This document shows positions 44,586 through 53,014 of a stretch of DNA of 64,000 bases, in pieces; the first letter of the stretch is position 1, and every line of letters begins with the position of its first letter. Made by a program: the position numbers and the translations under genes. This DNA is from Roseibacillus persicicus (GTDB lineage: Bacteria > Verrucomicrobiota > Verrucomicrobiia > Verrucomicrobiales > Akkermansiaceae): assembly GCF_014651675.1 (NCBI RefSeq), contig NZ_BMXI01000018.1:1-64000 (forward strand), given 5' to 3'. Below the pieces are notes generated by a model. It saw nothing but the letters and a program-made list of their open reading frames with translations, had not been told where the DNA came from and searched no databases.

Positions 44586-44941
44586 AAAAGGGGTGTTTCG
44601 TAGGGGCAGACAGATTGTGAATAGGTAACGTCAACTTTACGAATCTTTTTTGGTATTCCAATGATTAGATTTCGTTATTATTTCGGCGAACTTGATTAAC
44701 TGGTTTTCTTCAAAACAAAGGCATTCCAATCGTTAAGCACAGCGAAAAAATGACGGTTTTTCGTTGATATCACAACACTTAAGGCTGTCAGCAGGGTGGC
44801 AGCCGAAACGAAAAAAACGAAAAAACATTTGAACGGCAAGTTATAAAATTTCGATCCATTCGCTTAACAGGACTCTCAATTTTTTTTAGAAACACCGTGA
44901 TTTATTTTAAGAAATCTTAAATAAGCGGCATTTTGAGACTG
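44586..44941. other. AT-rich intergenic block without a gene
   Basis: Markedly richer in A+T than its surroundings. It holds a hairpin GGCTGTCA-N6-TGGCAGCC (44783-44804, one G-T pair), a CGAAAAAAAC repeat just after it (44806-44828), and an AT hairpin (44902-44924) beside the mnmA stop. The block must contain the promoter of the leftward Cys-rich gene. I found no open frame. A small RNA is possible but not shown. Confidence 0.6.
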
Positions 44942-46015
44942 TTAAGCTTCGATGACTTCAAAGACTCCACCACCCAAAAGCTGGCCCCCGTCATAGAATG
45001 CACAGACCTGACCCGGGGTCAGCGCCCGCTGGGGACGCTGAAAGTTTACCCTGAGACGATCGCCCTCTGCAACGACCGTGACCCGCTCCGATTTGGCCCG
45101 ATAGCGTGGCTGCGCATCGAGAACCCCGTGACGAGCACCATTCATCCACGAAAGAGAGCCCACCAGACAGGTTGAAGAATAGAGTCCGCTGCCCTCCTGG
45201 TCTTCATAGGCGACCACCAGACGCTTACTTTCCGGCTCTTTCCGCACTACGACGTAGGCCATGCCATCTCGGGGAGAAGCCACCCCATGCCCTTTGCGCT
45301 GACCCAAGGTAAACAAGTGCAGCCCACGATGCGTCCCCAGAACCCGTCCTTCCAAATCGACGATCTCACCTGGGTCATCCTTCACATAGTGGGTCAGGAA
45401 ATCGTTCATCTTGATATTTCCGATAAAACAGATGCCTTGGCTGTCTTTCTTTTCCGCTGTGGGCAATCCAAAGCGTCGCGCTTCGTCGCGAACTTGAGTT
45501 TTGAGCAATTCCCCGACCGGAAAGCGCGCTCGCTGAATCTGCTCGGGCTTCATCATGGCTAGAAAGTAGGACTGGTCCTTATTGGGATCCGCTCCGCGCA
45601 GAATCACTGCGGAACCATCCGCCAATTCCCTCCGGCGGGCATAGTGCCCAGTTCCCACCGCCTCAAACCCTTGCGAAAGAGCATAGTCGAGAAAGACCCC
45701 GAACTTCATCTCGCGATTGCAAAAGACGTCGGGATTGGGGGTGATGCCATCCCGATAACCCGCGAGGAGGTAATCGACGATGCGCTCACGATAGTGATCC
45801 ACGAGGTCGATGACCCGGAACTCGATCCCCAGATGCTTCGCGACCGCATGCGCATCCTCCACATCCTGTTCCCAGGGGCAATCGCCTGCGATGCCCTCAT
45901 CATTGATCCAATTCTTCATGTAGCCGCCGACCACCTCGTGGCCTTGCTCCTGAAGTAAGGCTGCCGCCACGGATGAATCCACTCCGCCCGACAAGCCGAC
46001 CATAATACGCGCCAT
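44942..46015 (-). CDS. mnmA: tRNA-specific 2-thiouridylase
   Basis: Adds sulfur to the wobble uridine of tRNA-Lys, -Glu and -Gln. The 357-residue protein begins MARIMVGLSGGVDSSVAAAL with the PP-loop SGGVDSS, and has the catalytic Cys99 (NPDVFCNREMKFG) and Cys196 (SQGICFIG). GHYARR and the RKGHGV-type C-terminal barrel (reads LGQRKGHGVASP) follow. As in many bacteria it stands alone. The ATG is at 46013-46015, divergent from the membrane-protein gene. Confidence 0.95.
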   Translation of the reverse strand: MARIMVGLSGGVDSSVAAALLQEQGHEVVGGYMKNWINDEGIAGDCPWEQDVEDAHAVAKHLGIEFRVIDLVDHYRERIVDYLLAGYRDGITPNPDVFCNREMKFGVFLDYALSQGFEAVGTGHYARRRELADGSAVILRGADPNKDQSYFLAMMKPEQIQRARFPVGELLKTQVRDEARRFGLPTAEKKDSQGICFIGNIKMNDFLTHYVKDDPGEIVDLEGRVLGTHRGLHLFTLGQRKGHGVASPRDGMAYVVVRKEPESKRLVVAYEDQEGSGLYSSTCLVGSLSWMNGARHGVLDAQPRYRAKSERVTVVAEGDRLRVNFQRPQRALTPGQVCAFYDGGQLLGGGVFEVIEA

Positions 46016-46107
46016 GGGGGGACTTAACCCGTGATGACGGAAACGAAAATCCCAAATTGCAGCTCCCGTCTTGCCCCGCGTTCCATCCCCTTCTAAAAGC
46101 CCTCCCG

Positions 46108-46995
46108 ATGTCGAGTGAAAACAATCGCCGCCGCACTCCGGCTAACACCAAGAAAAGCGCGCAACCCGAGCAAAAGGAGGGCCAGCACTCCCCTTTCGCC
46201 GGCTGCTCCATCATCATTGCCGCAGCTCTCATGATGCTCTTTCTGGTGGGCTTCACGATCTATTCGCTCTTCCGGATGGATGATGAGATTTCAAAGTTCA
46301 CCGAAACCTCCCCAGCTGCCACTCCCGTCCTCGACCCCACTAAATTCGAGAATGAGTTCAACGACCTATCCCGCCGGATGGACGGATTCCGCACTGCAGT
46401 CCTCGCCAACGAGGCCGGCGAAGAAGAAGCCCAAGACACGCCCGTAGAGCCTGTCGAACTCCTCCTCAGCACTCGCGACCTGAACCTCTCCATCGCGGCG
46501 CAGCCTCAGTTCCTTGATCTGCGCGAGACTTTTCACATCTTGTCCCTCTCCCCCGAAGAGGCTCGCATCCAGATCTCCTATCGCATCAATGGCAAGCCGA
46601 TTGGCGACACCTCTCCCCGCTATCTCAATGGCATCATCCATGGCAAACCCCGCCTGGAAAGCGGCCAGGTGCTCATTGACATCTCGCATATCGATTCCAA
46701 CAAGGGCAGCGTCCCCGATGAGTTTGCCGCCCATCTTTCTGACCACCAACTCACCGCTCCCTACCTCAAAGACGAAAAGCTGGGGCCGGTGATGAAAAAG
46801 CTCACCTCTCTGCAGCTCATTGACGACGGTATCATTCTTCGCTCCGATCCTGCCGCCGAGCCTCCCGGACAACAGGAGATGACCCGAGAAGAAGTCGAAC
46901 GAACCAAGAAAATCGCCCTCGTGGCCTTCGGCTCGGTGCTGACGATCGTGAGTTTGCTGCTGGTGGTCTTTCTGCGGTGGAAAAAGAAGTCCTAG
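46108..46995 (+). CDS. Membrane protein with N- and C-terminal helices
   Basis: A 295-residue protein with a cytoplasmic charged head, a membrane helix at about 33-54 (FAGCSIIIAAALMMLFLVGF), a large soluble region and a C-terminal helix (IALVAFGSVLTIVSLLLVVF) followed by KKKS. The layout suggests a periplasmic domain held at both ends. No known domain. ATG 46108 gives the best N-terminus; an in-frame start at 46057 would add 17 residues. Confidence 0.6.
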   Translation: MSSENNRRRTPANTKKSAQPEQKEGQHSPFAGCSIIIAAALMMLFLVGFTIYSLFRMDDEISKFTETSPAATPVLDPTKFENEFNDLSRRMDGFRTAVLANEAGEEEAQDTPVEPVELLLSTRDLNLSIAAQPQFLDLRETFHILSLSPEEARIQISYRINGKPIGDTSPRYLNGIIHGKPRLESGQVLIDISHIDSNKGSVPDEFAAHLSDHQLTAPYLKDEKLGPVMKKLTSLQLIDDGIILRSDPAAEPPGQQEMTREEVERTKKIALVAFGSVLTIVSLLLVVFLRWKKKS

Positions 46996-47036
46996 CCGGC
47001 GACGCGGTCCTACTTCTTCCCCGCTTCCTCCAAAGA

Positions 47037-48377
47037 TTACCCAGACTGTTTTTCCAGCAGCTCCCAGCAATTGCGGAAGCCTCCCGAAAAGTCCTCGGGG
47101 CGCACCGCGAGCCAGCGGCGCAATTCCTCCTGCCCCATCCACTCCACGGCGGCGACTTCATTGGCGCGCGTCCGCATTGCGCCGGAGTAGACGGTGACGT
47201 AGAGCCGGATGAATTCCCATCCGTTCTCGTCACTGGGTGGAAGCTCGCCCACCGCCTTCAGTGGTAAATCCTCGGCCTCGATCCCCAGTTCCTCGCCCAA
47301 CTCGCGCCGGGCGCACGCCTCGTAGTCTTCCCCGCTATCGAGGTGACCCGCCGCACTGGAACCCCACTTGCCGGGCTGCTCGTCCTTCAACAGGGATCGC
47401 TGCTGTAGCAAAATCTCGCTCTTGCCATTGACCACAAAGACATGGACCGCGCGATGGCGTAGTCCTTTCTCATGAACTTCAGCCCGCGTGGCTTGTCCGG
47501 TGACCTCGTTCTGCTCGTCGACGACATCGAAGACCTCGTCGCCACGCTGTGCGGGTTCGCTACTGAACTCGTCATAGCAGCGGGTCAGCTCCACCCATTG
47601 CTCCAAGCTCAATTCCTCCGCCCGGGCGGTCTCGGTGCAGCCGATCTTCTCAGCCACTTTGGGCCAGGGAGGCGAGTCCGGCATGGCCTTGCGCACCATC
47701 TTCCGTCTTTGCGCGAAACCACGCCGAATCAATTCGTCAAAAAGACGACGGTCATAAACCGGCAATGGCGTCGCCCGTTGGCGACACATCATCACGGTGG
47801 AATCAATCAAAGGCCGCGGGTGAAAGCACTCCGGCCCAATCGTTTTGATAGGCGCCGAATCCCACTCGCTCTGCATCCGCAGGGTCAAGACGCCGTAGGC
47901 CTTGGTGCGTGGCACGGCGAGGATTCGGTCGATGACCTCCTTCTGCAGCATGATGACCGCGCGCTCCACCGGAGTCGGTCCTTTGAGAAAATTTCGTAAA
48001 ATCGCGCCGCCTGCCGAGTAGGGCAAGTTGCCCAACAGCTTCACCTTGCCTTCCGCCCACAGCGGACGCAAATCGAAGCGGGCTCCATCCTCGCTATGCA
48101 CCTCCACCGAGGGTTCGTTGGCAAATTTCTTGGTGAGGTATTCCGCCAGCCGCTGGTCGTATTCCACCAACACCAGCTTGCGCACTTTCCCCACCAAATG
48201 CTCGCTCAAGGCTCCCGTGCCCGGCCCGACCTCCACAATGCAATCATCCGGCTGGGGATCAAGTTGCTCGCCAATCCAGCGGGCCACGTTGGCATCATGC
48301 AAAAAGTTCTGCCCGAGCTTGCGGGAGGGAATGACGCCGGTGGCATCGAGGGCGACTTTGAGTTCGGGTAAGGTCAT
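47037..48377 (-). CDS. rsmA: 16S rRNA dimethyltransferase RsmA fused to a NUDIX hydrolase
   Basis: A 446-residue fusion. Residues 1 to about 268 are RsmA/KsgA, which dimethylates A1518 and A1519 of 16S rRNA: QNFLHD, EVGPGTGALSEHL and NLPY (117-120), plus the Arg-rich region. Residues about 280-446 are a NUDIX domain; the Nudix box runs 344-366 with Gly344, Glu350, REL and EELG (GX5EX7REUXEEXGU). The sequence before it (RAVHVFVVNGKSEILLQQRS) resembles the IPP isomerase-like NUDIX branch. A nucleotide-cleaning or regulatory role is inferred. Its ATG lies 11 bases after the recJ stop, on the same strand. Confidence 0.92.
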   Translation of the reverse strand: MTLPELKVALDATGVIPSRKLGQNFLHDANVARWIGEQLDPQPDDCIVEVGPGTGALSEHLVGKVRKLVLVEYDQRLAEYLTKKFANEPSVEVHSEDGARFDLRPLWAEGKVKLLGNLPYSAGGAILRNFLKGPTPVERAVIMLQKEVIDRILAVPRTKAYGVLTLRMQSEWDSAPIKTIGPECFHPRPLIDSTVMMCRQRATPLPVYDRRLFDELIRRGFAQRRKMVRKAMPDSPPWPKVAEKIGCTETARAEELSLEQWVELTRCYDEFSSEPAQRGDEVFDVVDEQNEVTGQATRAEVHEKGLRHRAVHVFVVNGKSEILLQQRSLLKDEQPGKWGSSAAGHLDSGEDYEACARRELGEELGIEAEDLPLKAVGELPPSDENGWEFIRLYVTVYSGAMRTRANEVAAVEWMGQEELRRWLAVRPEDFSGGFRNCWELLEKQSG

Positions 48378-48388
48378 GGCGACGAATG

Positions 48389-50104
48389 TTAGAACTGACC
48401 CGCAGGACGAATGTCGCGAATCAGCATCTGGCAGCTGGTTGTGCCACGAAAGAAGTTGCGGTCAATCGTGAACGCAACGTCCCAGGGAGGTTCCGGCAGC
48501 TCCCGCTCGCCCCCACCGAAGAACATGGCGTCCTTTTCCGCCCCCCCCTGACGCAGCCAAAGCTTCAGGTGGTTGTTTTTCAAAACGCGCGGAGCCTCCG
48601 ACAACCAAACATCGCGGGCCACAAAGACCGGCACTGAATTGCCTGAACCAAAGGGCTGCAGGCTTTCATACTGATAGAGAAAATCGAGGTCCAGGGAATC
48701 CAGCCCCAGCACGCCATCGATGTGAAGCTTCGGCTCCAAGTCCTCGGACCTGGCATTTTCCAAAACATATTTTCCAAACGACTCGCGAAAAGCCGCCAAC
48801 TGATCCTCGTGAACACTAATGCCCGCCGCCATGTGGTGTCCGCCTCCGGCGATGAGAACATCCCCCGCATTGCGAATGGCCTCCACGAGAGAAACCCCCT
48901 CCACACTGCGACCACTGCCCTTGCCGACCCCCTCGTCGTCAATCGCCACCACAAAGGCCGGTCGATGGTATTTGCGCATCAAGCGGGAAGCCACAATGCC
49001 CACCACCCCGGGATGCCAGTTGCGGGAACCCACCACGATGACGGGCTCCTCTTCCACCTTGTGAGTCGCCTCCAGCTGGGCTTCGGCTTCCTCGAGAATC
49101 CGCAGCTCCGTCTTCTGGCGCTCGCGGTTGTAGTTATCCAACCGCTCGGCGAGAGCTTTGGCATCGGCCGGACTTTTCGCCAAGAGAGTGCTCAGAGCCT
49201 CATCCGGGCGATCCATCCGCCCCGCCGCATTGATACGAGGCCCGAGACGAAAGCCAACATCGCTGCTACTGGCATGACCGTTCAGACCAGTCACATCCAT
49301 CAGAGCGCGCAAGCCGACATTCATAGTCTTTGGCAAGCGCTTGAGTCCATGACGGACCAACAAACGGTTTTCACCAACCAAAGGAACAATGTCCGAAATG
49401 GTCGCCACCGCCACCAGGTCAAGCACGCTGCGAAGGTCGAAGTTTTCCAGCGGACGAGTCTTCAAAAGCCCATGCGCCAACTTGAAGACCACTCCAGCCG
49501 CGCAGAGATAGCTGTAGGGCGTGGACTCGAACTTGGGATTGATCAGCGCCACGCAATCCGGACGCCCCGCCTCCCCGCGCTCGTGGTGATCCACCACAAT
49601 CACGTCAATCCCCTCGGCCCCCAATTGCGAAATGGGACCATGCGAAACGGTGCCGCAATCGACGGTGATAAAGAGATTCGGCCGCGGCCCTTCCCCCATG
49701 CAGCGGGCAATGGCCGCCTCGCTCAGACCATAACCCTCCGTGCTGCGAACCGGCACAAAGTGGCGCACCTTGGCCCCGTAGGCCTGCAGCACGGTCTGCA
49801 TGATGGTGATGGAACTGATGCCATCGACATCGTAATCGCCGTAGACACAAATCTCCTGCCCCTGATCGACGGCCTCAAAAACCCGCTTCACTCCTTTTTC
49901 CATTTCAGGAAGGTCGAAGGGGTCGCTCAGGTCCTTCAGTCGGGGCGCCAAAAAGTTTCCCACACAGGCCTCTTCCACGAATCCCCGCTGCCCCAGAAGA
50001 CGCTGCAGAACCGGATGCAAACCGCCAACCACCTCGCAATCGGGAATTGCTCCGGGGTCGTCCCGGAGAATCCAGCGACGGGTTCTCAAGTTTGCGTTGG
50101 CCAT
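48389..50104 (-). CDS. recJ: Single-stranded-DNA-specific exonuclease RecJ
   Basis: 5'-to-3' exonuclease of recombination and mismatch repair. The 571-residue protein has the DHH phosphoesterase motifs: CVYGDYDVDGISS (motif I), TVDCG, VVDHHERG (DHH) and the DHHA1 region GGHHMAAGIS. ATG 50104 (MANANLRTRRWILRDDP) is preferred over an in-frame GTG 12 codons upstream. It precedes rsmA on the same strand with an 11-base gap and faces away from lysC. Confidence 0.95.
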   Translation of the reverse strand: MANANLRTRRWILRDDPGAIPDCEVVGGLHPVLQRLLGQRGFVEEACVGNFLAPRLKDLSDPFDLPEMEKGVKRVFEAVDQGQEICVYGDYDVDGISSITIMQTVLQAYGAKVRHFVPVRSTEGYGLSEAAIARCMGEGPRPNLFITVDCGTVSHGPISQLGAEGIDVIVVDHHERGEAGRPDCVALINPKFESTPYSYLCAAGVVFKLAHGLLKTRPLENFDLRSVLDLVAVATISDIVPLVGENRLLVRHGLKRLPKTMNVGLRALMDVTGLNGHASSSDVGFRLGPRINAAGRMDRPDEALSTLLAKSPADAKALAERLDNYNRERQKTELRILEEAEAQLEATHKVEEEPVIVVGSRNWHPGVVGIVASRLMRKYHRPAFVVAIDDEGVGKGSGRSVEGVSLVEAIRNAGDVLIAGGGHHMAAGISVHEDQLAAFRESFGKYVLENARSEDLEPKLHIDGVLGLDSLDLDFLYQYESLQPFGSGNSVPVFVARDVWLSEAPRVLKNNHLKLWLRQGGAEKDAMFFGGGERELPEPPWDVAFTIDRNFFRGTTSCQMLIRDIRPAGQF

Positions 50105-50236
50105 GGTGTTTTGCGAAGCTAGGGGGAGGATGGCTTGCACTCAAGGGAACTTCTCTCTTTGGACAAAGAAAGACCCTGAATGGAAAAAATACTCGCTCTC
50201 AATGCCCTCTCTTGGTTAGACCGCAACCCGCAACTC

Positions 50237-51460
50237 ATGGTCATTGTTCAAAAATACGGAGGAACTTCCGTCGGGTCCTTCGACCGCATTCGCAACGTCG
50301 CCCAACGGGTGAAGGCTCTTCACGACGAAGGACACAGCGTCGCCGTGGTGGTCTCCGCCATGAGCGGGGTCACTGACAAGCTGATTGCCATGGCCCACGA
50401 GATGTCCCCCAACCCCTCGGAGCGCGAACTGGACGTCCTCGTCTCCACCGGCGAGCAACAATCCATCGCGCTGCTCGCCATGGCGCTGCAAGAATCCGGG
50501 GTCCCCGCTCTTTCCATCACCGGTCGCCAGGCCGGAGTGCGCACCACCGGCTCCCACACCCGCGCCCGCATCGACTCCCTCGACGGAGCGCAAACCCGCG
50601 ACCTGCTGGAGCAAGGCAACGTTCTCATCGTGGCTGGCTTCCAGGGAGTCAACGCCAACGGCCACATCCAGACCCTCGGTCGCGGAGGCTCCGACCTTTC
50701 CGCCATCGCCATTGCCTCTTCGTTGCACGCCGATGTCTGCCAGATTCTCACCGATGTCGACGGAGTCTACACCGCCGATCCCCGGGTCGTCCCCGACGCC
50801 CGCAAACTGCCGGAAATCTCCTACGACGAGCTCCTTGAACTGGCCTCCGTCGGCACCAAGGTGATGCAATCCCGCTCGGTCGAATTTGCCAAAAAGTTCG
50901 GCGTCAAATTCGAAGTGCGCTCCTCTCTCAACAATAATCCCGGAACTATCGTGACCGAAGAACACCCCAACATGGAATCCGTCGTCATTCGAGGCGTCTC
51001 AATCGAACGCTCGCAAGCACGGGTCACCATCACCTCCATTCCCGACCAACCGGGCATGTCGGCCAAGATTCTCAACGCCCTCGCGGCGGGCGAGATCAAC
51101 ATCGACATGATCGTCTCCAACATCGCCTCCGATGGACTGGCGCGCCACTCCTTCACGATGCACACCAGCGACCTCGGACGCGCCCAGGCCGCGCTCCAAC
51201 CTGTTGTCTCCGAGCTCTCCCCCGATGCCCGGGTCGAGACCGAAGCGGGCATCGGCAAACTCTCGGTCGTCGGCATCGGCATGCGCTCCCACTCCGGAGT
51301 CGCCGCCCAAATGTTCCAAGCCCTCGGCGACGAAGGCATCAACATCGGCATGATCTCCACCTCGGAAATCAAGATCTCCGTCACCGTCCCCGAAGCCAAA
51401 ATCGAAGACGCCGCCCGCGCCGTGCACGCTTCCTTCAATCTGGACAAGGCACCGATGTAG
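50237..51460 (+). CDS. lysC: Aspartate kinase
   Basis: First step of the aspartate family (lysine, DAP, threonine, methionine). The 407-residue protein starts MVIVQKYGGTSVGSFDRI, and has GFQGV, TLGRGGSDLSA and TDVDGVYTADPR. Two ACT domains follow (ITSIPDQPGMSAKIL and GIGMRSHSGVAAQMF), so it is likely controlled by lysine and/or threonine. ATG 50237 is preferred; an upstream ATG adds 19 residues unlike the family. dapF in the same pathway is at 1506. No lysine riboswitch is visible upstream, where the 132-base gap is short. Confidence 0.95.
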   Translation: MVIVQKYGGTSVGSFDRIRNVAQRVKALHDEGHSVAVVVSAMSGVTDKLIAMAHEMSPNPSERELDVLVSTGEQQSIALLAMALQESGVPALSITGRQAGVRTTGSHTRARIDSLDGAQTRDLLEQGNVLIVAGFQGVNANGHIQTLGRGGSDLSAIAIASSLHADVCQILTDVDGVYTADPRVVPDARKLPEISYDELLELASVGTKVMQSRSVEFAKKFGVKFEVRSSLNNNPGTIVTEEHPNMESVVIRGVSIERSQARVTITSIPDQPGMSAKILNALAAGEINIDMIVSNIASDGLARHSFTMHTSDLGRAQAALQPVVSELSPDARVETEAGIGKLSVVGIGMRSHSGVAAQMFQALGDEGINIGMISTSEIKISVTVPEAKIEDAARAVHASFNLDKAPM

Positions 51461-51627
51461 TCTGACGCAAAGCCCTTGCCCTCGCCCCGTGCGAGGACAT
51501 GCTTGATTCTGACTCAAGGCCTGAGCCTGCGCTTTTAAAACAGCCAAAGTCCATTGATTGTTTTTCTTGAAATAAACAGAGCGAGCCCTTATCCCTCGCG
51601 CCCGCGCAATCAAAGCGATTGCCCAAC

Positions 51628-51702
51628 GGTCGGTTAGCTCAGTGGTAGAGCGCCTGCTTCACACGCAGGATGTCACAAGTTCAAATCTTGTACCGACCAC
51701 CA
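51628..51702 (+). tRNA. tRNA-Val (anticodon CAC)
   Basis: 75 nt: acceptor GGTCGGT/ACCGACC, D-arm GCTCAGTGGTAGAGC, anticodon stem CCTGC/GCAGG around TTCACAC (anticodon CAC), T-arm ACAAGTTCAAATCTTGT, and an encoded ACCA end. CAC reads valine codon GUG. It lies between lysC and the repeat block. Bases 51703-51819 hold nothing recognisable. Confidence 0.97.
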
Positions 51703-51819
51703 TTTCTTTCTCTACTTCTCGGAGAAACGTCATTCGAAACCTCCCTCGATGTTCTCCCTTCATCTCTACGAAATGTAGAACTACGCCAATCCGTCAGCAC
51801 CAATTGGAAAAGAGCACCT

Positions 51820-51916
51820 CATTCCGTCCCCCCACGGGAATGAGACCACACCATTCTCGCCAACCCCTGCGGGAACGAGGCCACATCATTCCGTCAGCCC
51901 CAACGGGGCGAAAGAA
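51820..51916. repeat. Degenerate tandem short repeats (left array)
   Basis: About three units of 31-33 bases following the pattern CATTCCGTCAGCCCC-NN-CGGG, then a purine/CCACA part. Each contains a CCCC/CGGG mini-palindrome. The last unit grades into the outer end of the first terminal inverted repeat. Confidence 0.6.
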
Positions 51917-52194
51917 GATAGCCCGGGGTGCAACCCCGGGATCTAAATGATTACGAAATGTTAGGACGAGGCGGTGATTCGGAAGTTCTTTCACGGTCCC
52001 GAAGTCCGTTCCGAAATCATCGCCCGTGCGCCAGCCGAGCGATGGCCCAACACCCTCACGCTCGCGCGAAATCCATCGCCTTCCGAATCGCTTCGGGAGG
52101 CGAATGAACGAACTCACCCCACACTCGCTTTGACCTTTCCTCGCTTGAATACCCGGGGCTTCACCCCGGGCTATCTTCTCTCACCCCGTTGGGG
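51898..52194. repeat. MITE-like element, copy 1 (43-bp terminal inverted repeats)
   Basis: 297 bases bounded by inverted repeats at 51898-51940 and 52152-52194 that match at 39 of 43 positions. Each repeat has an outer CCCC-AAC-GGGG palindrome and an inner CCCGGGG...CCCCGGG palindrome. Between them is a 173-base core (51964-52136). The core shows no convincing open frame or transposase, so the element is non-coding and, if mobile, non-autonomous. Confidence 0.75.
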
Positions 52195-52373
52195 TTTTCA
52201 GAAATCTGACTTCTCGCAAAACACAACCTGACGACTAGAGTCTCACTCTTTTGAGGACTCTTCGCCGACCTCCCCAGCCCCGAGCTTTCCTCACAACTGC
52301 GGAGCCACCCGAACTAACGACCACCCACACTCATCACCATTTCCCTCCTTTTCCTCGAAAATCAAAACCACGC

Positions 52374-52499
52374 CATCTTGCCAACCCCAACCGAAACGAG
52401 CCCCCCATTCCGTCAGCCCCGGCGGGAAAAACCACTCTTTTCCGCCAGCCCCTGCGGAAACGTGACAACATCATTCCGTCAGCCCCAACGGGGCGAAAG
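52374..52499. repeat. Degenerate tandem short repeats (right array)
   Basis: About four units of the same 31-33-base pattern as the left array, immediately before the second element. They appear to be decayed copies of the outer end of the terminal inverted repeat. They are not a CRISPR array: units are adjacent and no unique spacers separate them. Confidence 0.6.
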
Positions 52500-53011
52500 A
52501 GGATAGCCCGGGGTGCAACCCCGGGATCTAAATGATTGCGAAATGTTAGGACGAGGCGGTGATTCGGAAGTTCTTTCACGGTCCCGAAGTCCGTTCCAAA
52601 ATCATCGCCCGTGCGCCAGCCGAGCGATCGTCCAATGCCCTCACGCTCACGCGAAATCCATAGCCTTCCGAATCGCTTCGGGAGAGCTCGTGAACGAACT
52701 CACCCCACACTCGCCTTGACCTCTCCTCGCTTGAATACCCGGGGCTTCACCCCGGGATCATATCGATAAAGAATTGGTGGACGAGGCGGTGATTCGGAAG
52801 TTCTTCCACGGTCCCGAAGTCCGTTCCAAAATCATCGCCCGTGCGCCAGCCGAGCGATGGTCCAACACCCTCACGCTCGCGCGAAATCCATAGCCTTCCG
52901 AATCGCTTCGAGAGGGCGCTTGAACGAACTCACCCCACACTCGCTTTGACCTTTCTAACAACCCTCTACCCGGGGTTGCACCCCGGGCTATCCTCTTTCA
53001 CCCCGTTGGAG
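52483..53011. repeat. MITE-like element, copies 2 and 3 in tandem
   Basis: 529 bases. The left terminal repeat is at 52483-52525 and the right at 52969-53011, while the inner junction holds only the 19-base palindromic part (52738-52756). Two more cores lie at 52549-52722 and 52779-52952, near-identical to that of copy 1 (173-174 bases). The right end stops four bases before the mqo stop codon. The gap between the elements (52195-52482) holds nothing else I recognise. Confidence 0.75.
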
Positions 53012-53014
53012 TTT

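Noticed and set aside
48722-50122. 466-residue plus-strand frame opposite recJ
   Set aside because: It lies entirely on the antisense strand of recJ, has no recognisable domain, and its composition is that of a GC-rich shadow.
50105-50236. Lysine riboswitch upstream of lysC
   Set aside because: Only 132 bases separate lysC from recJ, less than the lysine riboswitch needs, and its conserved core was not seen.
51820-53011. CRISPR array
   Set aside because: Repeats are of mixed length, adjacent or 170 bases apart, with conserved rather than unique intervening sequence. No cas gene is present.
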